Source of the DNA: Ascochyta rabiei | Lineage: Eukaryota; Ascomycota; Dothideomycetes; Pleosporales; Didymellaceae | DNA: 64,000 bases | Reading direction: 5' to 3' | Assembly: GCF_004011695.2 (NCBI RefSeq) | Contig: NC_082409.1 | Coordinates: 372,001 to 436,000, forward strand | Shown: positions 31,745 to 43,922 of the stretch, piece after piece | Layout: each line of letters begins with the position of its first letter | Position numbering within the stretch: position 1 is the stretch's first letter | Made by a program: the position numbers and the translations under genes | Notes under the pieces: generated by a model | The model's input: the letters and a program-made list of their open reading frames with translations, nothing else | Told to the model about the DNA's origin: nothing | The model's database searches: none

Positions 31745-32818
31745 TTATCGGCCTCGGGCCCCAGGGAACCCCCCAGTGGGCGGCGGGCCGTCCGGACCAC
31801 CACCGACACAAGGATTCGCAACGCTGCCGCCCTCCCTAAAGCTAACCGCCGCCCGGGGTATCGTGACATCACTAGGATCGATACCGATGGTGACACAAGC
31901 AAACAACCCCTCCTCGACGCTGTCGCCGAGGTAGACGTAGTTGAGCGCAGGGTCAAAATTAGCTGCTTCATGCGCGAAGAAGCCGTCGTCGGTGTTGAGC
32001 AGGAGTTCTTGCGTGTTGGAGAAGTAGGGCTCGACAGATTCGGCGGCGGTGATGAGCTGCTGGTCGAAGAAGAGCTCGCCTACGTGCGAGATGTGACCGC
32101 CGGTAAGAGTGGCATTTTTGGCGTTGATGGTTGAGTCGATGTGCGCGAGGACTGTTGAACATTCAGTAAGTGTGTTTCGAAAAGCGGAGATTAAAAGGCA
32201 TAGCATACCGTAGATGTGCATAGTGCAGCCAGTGTAGTGGCCCGGAAAAGCCGTGTCGAACTGCAGAATGCCGTTCTCGTTGCTAAACTAGATGCCGCAA
32301 AACATAGTGTTGTTAATGTTGCTGACATCGGCCTGGTTACCATTGCCACCAGCCACCACACCGCCATAGACACCGGTACTGTTGCAGTGCCAGGCCTCGA
32401 GCGCGGCCTGTGGAACCGGCTCGCAGGTCCTGGTATCGATGACCTGAACATCGAAAGTCAACGGTACACCAGGGTTGCCGTCAGTGATGTCCTGGCGAAC
32501 GTACTTCCCAGATACCCCTAGATGAACAATCTGATCTACTTCGCCGAATCTTGTAGTGGTAGGGCCCAAGGCGCCAGCGGTGCAGTCCGAAACAAGTTCT
32601 TGTGCCTGACTTCTGAGCCGGCAATGCGCGACGATCCTGGAAACGTCGTTTCTGTAACCTTGCATTATCACAGGCGGCCGAGTGCTAGATTGAATTGCCA
32701 CAGCCAATCTTCTCCGCGACTTTGATTGGCTGCGCAGTGTCGTGGACTTCCTGATCAGGAAAGAAGCCTCCGCCGAATCGCCTTTTGGACAAGCTGTCAT
32801 TGGCAGATGCTTTTGCAA
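31745..32818 (-). pseudogene. Pseudogene of a secreted-type intradiol ring-cleavage dioxygenase
   Basis: The upstream part (32818-32288) contains the family core KYVRQDITDGNPGVPLTFDV, V-I-D-T-R-T-C-E-P-V-P and EAWHCNSTGVYGGV. It stops at a TAG (32288-32290) where the family has Gln. The same frame continues F-S-N-E-N-G-I-L-Q-F-D-T-A-F-P-G-H-Y-T-G, then reads C-T-M-H-I-Y where the family has R-T-M-H-I-H. Thus the second His of the Fe(III)-binding H-x-H is Tyr. A likely intron (gtatgc to caacag, about 32209-32153) leads to the C-terminal part with GELFFDQQLI, ELLLNTDDGFF and YVYLGDSVEEGL. All three changes (CAG to TAG, CGC to TGC, CAC to TAC) are coding-strand C-to-T. Live relatives cleave catechol-like rings. 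This copy should be dead. The N-terminal 60 residues are already hard to align. Confidence 0.82.
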
Positions 32819-34281
32819 CTTTTGTCATCAACACAGAGGGCGCATCGTCAGCTCGAAAATTAAACGGCCGCGTTTAAGCTTGGCGAATGCTTCATGCTAG
32901 TGTCAACTCCGGTGATTTGAGAGATGTTTTGAGCCATTCTCCAAGTCAGGCTGGCCGAGGTCAGGGCCTGGGTAGCAACGGAGTGGAATGTGGAGTGAAG
33001 AGGCCGGACGTCTTTGGAAGTGGTGCACACTTCATCTGTGCTGGACTACATCTGGACTTCTTTGCAATGTTTGCGCGGAACCGGAACTTGCTTCTGCGTT
33101 TTGACGTACGGTGATCCTATCGTATAACGGGCCATATCAGACGTGGTACGGACTGTACCTTACTCGACGGCATGGAAACATGAAGCAGAGACCCGCGAGT
33201 GCAACTTGAACTTGTTGCTGGGGATCCAGCGGTTTGAGCAGTCTATGAAGTGGGTCCGATAATACTGGCCGGCGAGGCCATGGAACCTGTGCCCTGGTAA
33301 TGCACATCGGCTCACTAGGGCTGCAGGTCCTGTCTCACGGCAGGAACGCGAGCATCGTAAGCTTCTGTTGACCCGCCCTGTATGGTGCTCGGCAAGTAAT
33401 CTGCAGTGCGCTGTATAATACCGTTGGACACCTGCTGAGACGTAGCCATCCAACGGAAGATTACGAGCACGGCCGGATGTATGCACGGCCCAAGGGCAGA
33501 TGACGTTGGGAGCACGTGTAGCTGCGTGGTGCCCCAATGGATGAGGGGGTATGAGGAGTACCGAGTTCAGTTGTTGCAGGGGTAAACGTGTGCAGCTTCT
33601 GTCCCTCCCTACCTCTGAGTGCTTATATCAGCCTCACAACTCTCAGATTGCTGAACGAGAGCATCCAGGCGCAGACAGACGTAGCCAAGAAATTGAGTGG
33701 TAAGAGACTTTGCGACCCACAAGCATTGTCGCTCTGAATTTTGTCAGTTTACACCAAAAGCCTTTAGGGAGCTTGCATATCTGACACTCACCGCAATTGC
33801 CTCCTCTCCACGCCACCTCGTACCTCGACCTCTTCGGTCCGAGCCTTGGCGTTGTGGGTTAGACAGCGTACCCAACTCATTTATAAAGCCGCCTGCTGTG
33901 CCGTTCACCGAGGATGTGGTTTGTAGTGATTCTGGTGGACAACGGTGATGTTCAATATCGTACACTGGCGACTTGCGAGTGGTCCGTGAGATAATAAGAT
34001 GCAAGCTTTCTAGTCACACATATGTTGCCCTTATTTGATGCCATGCTCGGCTCTGCTGACGTCCACATCTGCATACTCTCGTTAGTGTCGCGGTTAGCAT
34101 GACGTCGGGTCAGAGAAAGCTGCGAGACAAAGTGAAAACACGCAAAACCGCAGATTCGATAATGTAGGACGATGGATGCTTTTGTCGTGGTATCGAAATC
34201 GTGACCGTAATCTACCGCAAGCCGTTGACGCCAAACTCCGTGAGATGCTCTCGCTCGATCCATTCCGGCTCTCTCGACAAA
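32819..34281. other. Gene-free stretch
   Basis: 1.46 kb between the dioxygenase relic and the RLP24 3' end. Open frames at 33160-33537 (minus) and 33952-34263 (minus) have no family-like features. Some of the right end is RLP24 3' UTR. Confidence 0.5.
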
Positions 34282-34953
34282 TCACGCGTCGACATCCATA
34301 GCCTCGGTGCCGCCACCGACCTTCCGCGCCAGCTTCTTCTTGCTCTTCTGCTTGGGCAGCGTCTCCTCGAGGTCGCTGTCGAGCTCGCTCTCGTCCATCT
34401 CGATCTCCTTCCGCCTCTTGTCGACCTTTGCCTTGACGGCCGCGACGTCGACGACCTCATCCTTCTCCTCGAGCGCCTGGGCAGCAAAGCGCTCGCTCGG
34501 CGGCAGCAGGTGCTGGTTCTCCTCGACGAGCTTGCGGTCCTCCTCGCGCTGGCGCTGCTTGTTGCCGCGCATGCGGGCCTTGTAGAAGGCGCGCTCACGT
34601 CTCGCGCGGATCTCGGTGACACGCGACATGGCCTTGAGCGTGGTCTGGACGAGGTCGCGGTTGTAGCGCACGGGGATGTTGCGGCGCTGGGCGAAGGCGA
34701 GGGTGCTGTCGACCGTCATTTCCTTGCCGTGGGCGCGGCGGAACGACTTGGTCCAGGCCAGCTTGCGCGGGTTTCGCTTCATCTTGAAGTTCTTGTGGCA
34801 TTTGGACTTGCAGAAGCGGAAAGCCTTTGCATCGTTGCGCACTGAAGCGGTTAGTCTTTTTTCGTGCATGAGGTTGTGGTCAGTCCTACCAAATGTGATG
34901 CCCTTGGACGGGTACACGGGCGACGAACAGAAGTAGCACGTCTCGATTCTCAT
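34282..34953 (-). CDS. RLP24: Ribosome biogenesis protein RLP24 (L24e-like)
   Basis: Exons 34953-34890 and 34841-34282 (48-bp phase-1 intron, gtagga...cttcag) give 207 residues, close to the family norm. RLP24 joins early pre-60S particles in the nucleolus, holds the place later taken by ribosomal protein L24 and recruits the AAA ATPase AFG2/Drg1 for its own release. The L24e zinc ribbon uses C6-x2-C9 and C32-x3-C36, with the signature [19 protein letters not shown] and [18 protein letters not shown] long charged C-terminal extension ([21 protein letters not shown]) distinguishes RLP24 from true L24. Reading through the intron stays open and inserts extra residues in the ribbon; the spliced form matches the family. 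The start at 34953 gives the canonical M-R-I-E-T-C. Confidence 0.96.
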   Translation of the reverse strand: MRIETCYFCSSPVYPSKGITFGRTDHNLMHEKRLTASVRNDAKAFRFCKSKCHKNFKMKRNPRKLAWTKSFRRAHGKEMTVDSTLAFAQRRNIPVRYNRDLVQTTLKAMSRVTEIRARRERAFYKARMRGNKQRQREEDRKLVEENQHLLPPSERFAAQALEEKDEVVDVAAVKAKVDKRRKEIEMDESELDSDLEETLPKQKSKKKLARKVGGGTEAMDVDA

Positions 34954-35276
34954 GGTGCCGGCGGGTGTCGCTTGTCGGCGCTTCCTGCTTCCTGCTTCCG
35001 GGTGTTGAGGGTTGGAGAAGTTCGAGATGCGGGCGCCGCGAACAAATTCTAGCGGGTCGGAGGGCGGCCAAGACTTCTGCACGGCCCGCCCGCACCGCTG
35101 GCCAATCAGGGAGCAGCGACCGCCGCGACTCCCTCAGTCTTTTGCCTGTCGCCATCGACGAGCGCATCTGCAATCTGCCGCCGTCCCCCCACAGCATCCA
35201 TCACGTTCGTCATCTCCACGTCGTCGCCTTCTCCGACTGTCGCCTCCCCCATCCGTCTTCCTACACACGCCTCACC
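34954..35276. promoter_or_regulatory. Bidirectional promoter of RLP24 and PAM18
   Basis: Only 323 bp separate the two divergent start codons, so they probably share promoter DNA. The PAM18 side is rich in CCTC/CTCC runs just before its ATG. I cannot identify a specific factor site. Confidence 0.7.
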
Positions 35277-35728
35277 ATGTCCATCTGGCTATGGGGCCTC
35301 GGGCTGGGCGCGGGAGCCTTTTTCGTACGCCTCTCCACCACCACCCTCCAGCCACCATGACACCTGACACCTGACACCTGACACCATGACTAACACGCCC
35401 AGGGTCGCGCTGCGCTCGTCGCGATACGCAAGAACGGCGTCGGCGGTTCCGCGCTCGGACGCAGCTTCTACAAGGGCGGCTTTGAGCCCAAGATGACACG
35501 GCGAGAAGCCGCCTTGATCCTCGAAATGCCGTACGTCTGGCCCAAGTCCTGAGCATGACGACCGGACAGCCCACTGACAGCAACAGCGAACGCGGCATCA
35601 CAAAAGACCTCCTGCGCAAGAAGCACCGCTCGCTCATGCTGCTCAACCACCCCGATCGCGGCGGCTCTCCCTACCTGGCCACCAAGGTCAACGAGGCCAA
35701 GGAGATGCTCGAGAAGGAGGTCAAATAG
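35277..35728 (+). CDS. PAM18: Mitochondrial import motor J-protein PAM18/TIM14
   Basis: Three exons, 35277-35324, 35403-35530 and 35587-35728 (introns 78 and 56 bp), give 105 residues. PAM18 is anchored in the inner mitochondrial membrane beside the TIM23 channel and stimulates the ATPase of matrix Hsp70 to pull preproteins in. The first exon encodes the hydrophobic anchor [16 protein letters not shown]. Then come R-x-x-x-R-K-N-G-V-G-G, the [15 protein letters not shown] linker and a short J domain with the essential H80-P81-D82 in [20 protein letters not shown]. Splicing restores I-L-E-M-P-E-R-G-I. The first intron contains a tandem cacctga motif (35360-35382). The gene is intact and shares its upstream region with RLP24. 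Confidence 0.96.
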
Positions 35729-38700
35729 GCGGACCGAGGTTCGGTACAAGGCGCGAGACGACGAGAAAGAAGAAATGTATAAAGAGGTGTACGATATGAT
35801 GGCCCGATTACATTGCATGAGCATGGCGTTTGTTGGGATTGTACAAGGTGTTTGAAGATTGGGACGACCGAATGTCCAAGAGAGATGGGAGAGCAGCATT
35901 GGTGTTGCTTGATACGACTAGATCTAGTAATATCCACTACTCCTTTCTACACACATCTCTGCTTCTGCCTCTAAACTTATATCCGGGCGTTGACCGCTTC
36001 CTCAACGGCTCACAACCTCTTCCGAAGAAACGAAGAGCGGAATCCATGTTAGCCTCTCGGTGCTTGCTGAGCTGCGACTGAAAAGCCTTGGTCGTCGTCC
36101 CACATCCTTTCCATTCCCACTACTCTCAGACTCTCCTCCCAGACCTCAAACCCCGAGCATCCATTCAAAAAAAAATCTTCTCGCTCAAAACATCACACAC
36201 CCCAAGGTCAGACAAATCTCAAACCAGAGAGCACGTCCACAACCCATGCATCGAATTATTGATTACTGACTTGATGGTAATTAGGCATTGCGCTAGGTTT
36301 GGCCAATCGTAAGCTCAGTCGCAGAATGGGGGGAGAACTGCGTTTACTCCATAGTGCTGTAACACTGCCCTTGGATGCAAAAGACCGAGCGCGAGTACAC
36401 TGTTCATCTTAACCAGAGAGAGAGAGAGAGAGAGAGTGCGATACTAACAGCTCCAAGACGACCTGAATCTTTTCAGATGTCGGCGAACCGTTAAAAGCCC
36501 GTTAGCAGCAGTGCTTGAAGACTCTCTACTGAGATGGTAGCCTGGCTCGTACACAGGATGAAAGCCACTGGATCCATGTGCATCGAGCAGCGGGCATCGC
36601 ACTCCAATGATCCAGATGCCCTCATGTGCTTGCTTTGGACTTGTCGATTCACTATATCTAGCTATGTACAGGAAAATAGATTACTCAATTACCGTCGTCG
36701 CGGAGGCTGGGGCTTTCTACTGCTATTGAACATCTGTGCAGATCTCTCGCCTGAAGCGTCCTTGCCCTCTCACCTACCCTCGCACGACGAACTACACCGC
36801 ACGCGACCCATGTCACGTTGGAAGAAAAATAAACAGGCCGTTACACTACGCTGCTCTCTGCGCTTGAGTGCCTGTCATCTCAGCGTGCAGTTCCTCTTCG
36901 CCTCTCTGCTGTCTTGAGGGCAGAAGTGAGCGTTCTATGTGGCTTTACAGCGTGTTTCAGCGGCGTGTGCACGCCGGTGCGGTGCGTGTTGGATAGAGCT
37001 GTGGGGTCTAGAGATGTACACGGAGGATCTGCGGTATGTAGTTTGTGGATACGTGGCGTAAGGGGACGTGTCGGTATAGGCAGGTTACCTCACGTAGGAA
37101 AGAGGTGCGGTTCTCTGTTTGTCCTCGCTCAAGGCTCTCTTCTGCTTTTCGGAGAACGTGGTGGCGCGTTGATGTATCGAGGGGTGTGTAGCTTGATGCA
37201 CAGTGAAGTGTATATTAGCGTGGAAGACTCGCAGAAGAAGAGCGTAGAGTTGTGGTAACGTGATAGATTGGATATGGAAGAATCAAGCTGTTGACAAGGG
37301 ATTAGGTTGGAGAGTGGGAAACGCAGATATCTCTTCTTGGTTGCTAGGAGTTGTATGCATGTATACACAATAAACTTTTGTTGTTCTAGAAGCTTACGAA
37401 AGAGGAAAACGCTGGGATACTACAACCTTAAAACGTAACAATCTACAGGAAAGCGCACTAAAGACAATAGCATAGACACGCAGAAACCTCAACCTTACAA
37501 CTCCACCATTTCCTGAACCTACTATACCCTTGGCAACGGATGAGAGCACGCAGAGTGTGTGTGTGTGTGTGTGTGTTACTGCGCTGCGCTAGCGCTTCGC
37601 GAAGAGCTGGGAGCTGCTGTTGTCGATGTTTCGATACTGGCGCGACTCCCTAGTTAGATGACTTTTCAACACGAATGCACATGCAGAGCGCAGTCTTCAG
37701 GGACGTGGCAAGGCAACTGCGCAGTTTAGAGTGCAAGGTCGAAGACTACAGCCTAGATCTGCCGGGCGTGAACAACGATGCAAGACAAGGTTTGGTTATA
37801 CGATTGGCTTGAAGCTTCCCATATGAAGGCGACCGAACGGTTATTTTGCGTGTACAAGATAAGATGGCTGTGGACGCGTAAGCCCACCTTGACACGAACG
37901 GTCGAAGACGACTACAAGGCGTTGCGGGAGGCGGCTAAGTTGCCGTTCTAGCTGCGGCTACGAACTCGGTATCAACAAGATACCACCGAGCAATAGTGTC
38001 AGCCCGAACGAATACCTCCTTTGAGGAATTATGACGTGGGCTCAGCATCAGCGCCGATTGACATTGTGTTTGCGGTCGTGCAATAATCTATTGACTGCAG
38101 TCATCTCCGCAATCACCTATTATGGAACGAAGTGCTACAACTGTGTTTCGTAAGGCTGCGCGGTGTCGAGACGAACGGAATGTTCGCCTCTGCCGCGCTC
38201 CCTTCCTGGCGGCGTAGGTTTTGGTCCCAGACGCCTGGGCCGGGGAATGTGGGAGGTGGATTCAAGAATGGAAGCTCTATCGAGCTGCAGCTGCATGCGG
38301 ACAGCTGCAGCTCGCTATTCGATGGGGAAGCGTTGCTGTCGTACCGTGTCTGCTGTTGAATTCCATGTTGCGCGAATCAATACGGGCTGGCGGCCTGTTA
38401 TGACTCAGCTTCATAGCATTTTGGATCTATTTCTGTAACAGGAAATAAAGTCTGGGCTTGCAGGGACGTTACGTGCGGCGGTCGTTGGCGCGTACTGATG
38501 GCGCAGCGAAGGAAACCTTGACGTGCCGATGGTGTATCGATAGCACCTATCGGATTCAGATTGAACGCATTTGAGCAGCGCCACCAGACCTTGTAGGACA
38601 AGCAGCCGCAAGGCACGTTTTCGGAAGAGACATGGTGTCTTGGGAGCTGCGTGGCGTCCGTCCTGTGAAACCCGCTCCTTTTCGAAGTCTACGAACGCTT

Positions 38701-41513
38701 CAGCTCGTTTGCGCCTGCTGTGACATTAAGTGGTTCGCGTCGTGGGGACGGACGGGTAGCCGCAGGAACCAAGCGTGGTTTCGCCTCCCCACAAGCTAAC
38801 TATTGGTGTTCGCCCGCTGGTTGTTTGCAGAAGAACATGACGTACCTCAACACATTGCTTTTTCTGGGTGCACAGCAGCATTTGGGCTGTGGAAAGACGC
38901 GGAAAGGTAATCCGTAACTAAGATGGAACAATTGTACCTGTGCGACCAACGAGGGAAATGTAACAATCGCACGGAATCTTAGCTATGCCAGAGCTGAGCC
39001 TGGGCCAACCTACACAAACGCAGTCTGAATCGATGTACGTGGTGGCGGCGTATCGGAATAAACTGTAATGCAGCAACGTTGAAGGTTCTGCTTGTTGTTC
39101 AGGTGGCTCCTACGATCGCCAGAAACGAAACCGAGCTTGCGTGCGAGTGAAGTTATCCCTGCTGATCACATTTAAGCTGATACGACGAGTGCTCGCACGG
39201 ATGCCCCAAGAGAAGGATCGCTTGTCGACAGCTCGCATGAGGCAGGAGCATGGTAAAATCACCAATGTGAGCTTGTCAAGGGTCGTTGTGATGATGGGCA
39301 GGGCCTTGGTACAACGTTGCGGTTGTAACATGCTCAAGCCGTACTGTCTAGTTGCAAACAAATCCACCGGGTAATGCTTGAGTGTTGTACCGGCTGCGCA
39401 GTGCAGCATCCTAATCAAACGGCCCGAAGGTGGCTGTGAGAGAACTTGTGCCCATCAAGTTGGGCTTCACGACCGTGTGGTAGGGCCGTGGTGTATGCTT
39501 TGACCCTATGCAGGCCCGTCATGGAACATGGGCGGACTGGCTCCCACGGCCTCTTTCCAGTCGCCAGGTGGAAGGCGACAGCTCACAAGAGACTCCACGT
39601 GTGGACAGGGTTGCCTGTGCAAGTTATGTCTAGTTTAAGACGAACCCCTGCTCGCTTCCACTGGAGCGGGCAGCCGCTGTAGATTGCAGTAGCGTCGCCG
39701 AGTAAAGACAGCGAGAGCATAGGCGAGCATCCACCCTCCCGACTCCCCGCAAGGCCAAAGTTCACGATGGCAATTTCGAAAGTTTTTCCATGGAAAAATC
39801 CGTCGAGCTGTCAGGCTGGAGTTCGGTGCAGGAACAACGGTGGCAGCGATACAGCAATGATGCTAGCAAAAAGAACAATCTCCGATGGCGTGTGCAATCA
39901 GCCGAGGGCAGAAGAGCGTGTAGGAAGGGCTGCCTGTAACAAGGTGCGTCAGAGCGCAACATCCCTCACTTTGGTAAGTGAGCGTATGTCCGTCTCGTCT
40001 CGGTCCCTGGCATTGTGCAAACAGGACATTCGCGTGGGCAAGCGGTGCTGGAGTGCGTCGCTCTGCAGAGGCGTGCTGCACTGTGAGTCGAATGGAAGGT
40101 TCGGCGTCGACTCTGAGCTTCTGCATCGATGCGACGCCGTGACGATGAGAGATTTGCAACTGACAATCAAGTGTCTCAGTCTGAATCTTGTGCAGTAGTG
40201 CACCCCTGCTGATATCTGGTCGGCAAGGGATAAAGCCAACGGCAAGGATGGGACTGCGGGCCAATCAACGGCGAAGGCTGCATGGGCATTAGATCATTGG
40301 CGGCGGAACATGAGCCGGCACGTAAATTGTAGGAGGTTGGATGCGCGGAGCATCCGCTCAACGAGGAACTGACATGTCATTGTCCCCCGCTCCAGCAGCC
40401 AGAACCTGTCGACGACACGGCTGGCGAAGACAGCAAGGGAAGGACAGTGTGGGGGAAAATGAATGCAGCGACGTGTAGAATTTTGGACAGCGCACAGGCG
40501 GTTGGTTGTGCGTGAAACCGGGAGCGTGCAGATAGCCTGGCAGGTGCAGGAGAATCGAATCGCAGCAAACGGGCGCGCGCGGAAGCTTGCATGGCATCCG
40601 CGATGCGACGGCAGGGCGACTGCGGCCACGTCTGAAGGAGGCCGGCGGCGGCCTCACTGAGCACAAGTGGGCAGTCGAGGCGAGGGAACAGAGACTCCTG
40701 GCGACGCATCTCAGACGCAGTGTTTGATGCGTTGAAACCGTGTCGCCGCTTGCTTGGGGAGGCCAAGGTAGCCAGGTAGCCAGGTAGCCAGGTAGCGAGT
40801 GACATGTGCGACGCTGCGACAGGCCAGTTTCTAGCCGTCTTCCAGAAGCAACGAGGCAAGCGAGAGCGCACAGTAGTGGCTACCTACGTACCGCGGCTCC
40901 ACCCACGGGGCGGGCCAACGCTCTCAGTCCGGCAGTCGGCGCTGCTGCTCGCAGTGGAATTGCGGATTGCATCGTCTGGTAGCGCCGTGCCGTGCAGTGC
41001 CGTGCAGTGCCGTGCAGTGCCGTGCAGTGTGCAGTTTGTGCTGTGCGCTGCCCGTGGTTGTGGGTGCAGCCTGCGGTGCGGTGGGGCACGGACGACCGGA
41101 CGCGAGAGGAAGGCGCGACCGGGAGCAGCAGCAACGGCGAGAGGAAGGCGCGACCGGGAGCAGCAGCAGCAGCAACGGCAAGAGGGCTCCCACGTGGAAA
41201 GCAGCCGCCAGCGCCAGGAGTTGCAGTGTTGAGGCTGTCTGGCGAGGGGCAGTGTGCAGCGCGCAGTGTGCAGCGCGCCTGTCAAGCTGCTGTCCTGCGA
41301 GTTGGATGTTCCACTGTGGATACACGGCCACCGTCCATGTACTATGTACCGCAGCCACCCAGCCGCCTGGGAGGGTTGGCTCAGTGAACATGGACGGTGG
41401 ACGGCGTGCGAGGCGCTGTGGGCCCATCGGGGAACGAGTCCCGCGCCTTGTGAGGCGTCCCTGGCCTTCTGGCGATGCTTCTGGCGCGGAGCCAAGAGGA
41501 CGCGGCACGGCGG

Positions 41514-41544
<31 letters not shown>

Positions 41545-42175
41545 ACTCAGTACGGTAGCGACTCAGCAACGACTCGTGTTGACGGGAAGAGGTGCGAGCA
41601 CTGCGTTGGGAGTGTGTTGGGTGGCGAGGCAGCGTTGTGGCGCAGACAGCCCAGCCTGACAGCCTGACAACCTGACGACACACCAACACGCTCACACTCA
41701 CACACTTACCACTTACACACTCGACCGTTGTCGTCGTTGTCGTTGTCATCGTCGTCGTCGTCGTCGTCGTCGTGGATGACGGCGCCTTTGCGCGCAGGCC
41801 GCCGTTGGTCGCCCCCTGTCTGGCCTCCTGCAGGTACGGGCGTAGCGCGGTGGTGGCGTGCAGGGGATGGCCACAACCGTGGATGCAGCTCCTCGCTGCT
41901 CCGCAGATCATCCTGGCTCCCTGTCCCTGTCTGACTCCCTTCCCTGTCAGGGCCACGGCCGCACATAATTTCTGCCAGATGCAGGCCCGAGTTGGCGACA
42001 GGGAGCTAGTTGAAACAGCCCCGAAAGACCCGTCGACGCCGTCCTGCTCCCGGCACGTCATGTAGCCTGCGCTTGGAACAACTGTGCACTGTGCACTGTC
42101 GCTCATTTCAACTGTCTCGTCGGCAGCCAAGGCCATTTTGGCAAGTCAGTACAGGCCCCTTATTCTAGTCGAGAT
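35729..42175. other. 6.4-kb gene-free stretch with microsatellites
   Basis: No supportable gene was found on either strand. Contents: PAM18 3' UTR; (AG)n at 36415-36436; (GT)n at 37555-37576; four copies of aggtagcc at 40766-40796; 10-bp gtgccgtgca repeats at 40985-41032; a duplicated gcgaccgggagcagcagcaa block at about 41127-41180; (CAGACG)n at 41515-41544; (CGT)n at 41730-41773. The right 1.5 kb is GC-rich. Long open frames there are caused by the repeats. The right part may be a long upstream regulatory region for the locus at 42.2-43.2 kb. Confidence 0.5.
40985..41032. repeat. 10-bp tandem repeat gtgccgtgca
   Basis: Four to five near-perfect copies. It creates long spurious open frames in several phases. 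Confidence 0.9.
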
Positions 42176-42558
42176 ATATGAGGCACGGCGCGCCCTCCGC
42201 CGGAATTTGTTCCCTTCACTATCACTCCCTTCGACCTCTCCATCCATTCCTTCCTTGTCTCTCTCACCAGCGCACTGCCCGGCCGTAGTCGACTGCAACA
42301 CGACGCTATTTAATCCCATCTCCGCCTGACGCCTCTGCACCGCTCTCACCTGGACGCTCGCCGACCACCACGCTCATTCCCACCCGCTGTTCTCCCTCCA
42401 CCGGCATCACACACGCTCAGCTCGCCTGCAGCCTACGCCTCGTCTTCTCAGTCCATTGGTGAGTCTGGCTGTTGCATTGGCACTGCCAATCTGGACGTGA
42501 GGCCTGGAACCATTGGCTGACACAACAGCCAGACGACGCATCCACCAACACCACAACC

Positions 42559-42648
42559 ATGATTTCCAGAGAAAACGAATCCAACAACATGGGCCGTGGC
42601 GCATACGACACCACTGGCGCCCCCAAGCCCCCGCCACCGCCGAAATAA
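42559..42648 (+). CDS. Candidate 29-residue microprotein in a spliced transcript
   Basis: The ATG at 42559 has a good context (cacaaccATG). The product runs MISRENESNNMGRGAYDTTG then A-P-K and five Pro, ending in Lys. Upstream is a textbook fungal leader: a CT-rich tract (42220-42300) and a likely 5' UTR intron 42459-42528 (gtgagt donor, gctgac branch, acacaacag acceptor) ending 30 bp before the ATG. I see no ATG between the CT-rich tract and 42559. A second likely intron, 42795-42848 (gtaagt, actaac, cccag), lies beyond the stop and joins a second small frame (ATG 42753, 51 residues, ending 42962). So the locus may encode one or two tiny proteins, or the first may be an upstream ORF. I recognise no family. 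The splice signals are the main evidence that this is transcribed. Confidence 0.4.
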   Translation: MISRENESNNMGRGAYDTTGAPKPPPPPK

Positions 42649-42962
42649 GAACCTTTCCACAAGGTTCCCCCCAAAACGGCTTCCATTTCTTCGACTCGCG
42701 CTCAGCAGCACTTGATCAATCACGCCAATTTCTGGTAGCGCGAGGCGAACAGATGGGGCTCCGTTGGGAGCAGAGGGAGGACAGGCTGCGCCTCGTAAGT
42801 GACAGGACCCTCCTTACCTCCATGGCGCCCGGACTAACCAACACCCAGCTGCAGCCCTACGCCAATCCCTCGCCGCAACAACAGCTACCATCATTGGCGC
42901 AACCCTTTACATTCTCGGGCCACAACGTTTTCCACTCGCCTTCCTTTGGGATTACGCTTTGA

Positions 42963-43922
42963 TCTTTTTTTTCATCTAATATTCGCAACCGCTTCCCTTC
43001 GTCAGCAGCATAATACCCCTGCGTTTACCAGCCCCCGCCCTTCGTTAGCGACGACCCTTCGATCGGTCCTGGTTTCCCTTGCGTCCTTGCTCCGTTTAGC
43101 GACCACATCTCCTTATGGCAAAAGTTCTTTCATCGGCGTTCACTATAGATCGGGTCGGGCCCCCCAGGCATAGATACTAAAACGGGTGTCTTTTTCTTTT
43201 CTCTTTGGGACAACAAGTATATGGGTAGATTTCGTTGCCTGCCTTCACTGGCGCTCCTAGGCACGGATGGGTTGTTTTTTTGTACAATAGCTCGGCGAGC
43301 TTGACTGGACACGTTGGCTTCAGGACGAGCAATCGGCGCTTCTGCATTTCTTGGACGGCCATCTTTGGATACGCAGAGATGGGTCGCCGGCGACGGCAAT
43401 TTGATTTTAGACAGACGATGCCTTGGTCTTGGACAAGTGTCTCGCGGCACGATTGGGAGATAGACTAATAGCCATGTACAACATGACCACCACCACTACA
43501 TGCCGCTCCACCCATGCTCACCTCTCACTGTGACCGTCTCATCCGCTGCACCGGGGCTGTTGTCGTCGTACGGGTGACGCCATGGACGCTCGCCGCCGCA
43601 ACATGGGCAGAGCCCAGGACGTCTGAATACAGGTACCGAGAGGTTTTGGCGGCGGCAAACCCTTGCTTGTGCGACCATGGGCGGTTCCGCTCGAGATGCC
43701 CGCCGCCAGCACGCCAAGAAGTCCAAGGTGGAGCTTCTGCACCCCACGACATGGCGCCCGAGTTGCGACGCGACCTCACCTCACCTCCAGCTCCCCTGCC
43801 GCCCCCAACAACGCCTGGACAGCCGGCCGCCCTCACTCGACCCCCCGACCGCCCTCGCCTCGCCTCACCCCGCCCCGCCTCGCCTCGCCTGCGCCCTTTG
43901 CGTCCGCTGCACAACTGCCACC
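42963..43922. other. Probable 3' UTR of the microprotein locus and ARPC5 promoter
   Basis: T-rich and pyrimidine-rich runs near 42963-42985 and 43180-43205 suit a transcript 3' region. From about 43740 the sequence becomes C-rich (cctcaccccgcc runs) immediately before the ARPC5 ATG. No further gene is supported. In-frame ATGs upstream of 43923 are not needed for ARPC5. Confidence 0.4.

Noticed and set aside
33160..33537. 125-codon minus-strand frame in the gap before RLP24
   Set aside because: No features, no plausible start context, and a competing overlapping frame.
40884..42136. Overlapping frames of 190-250 codons on both strands
   Set aside because: Arise from GC-rich tandem repeats; composition biased and no family features.
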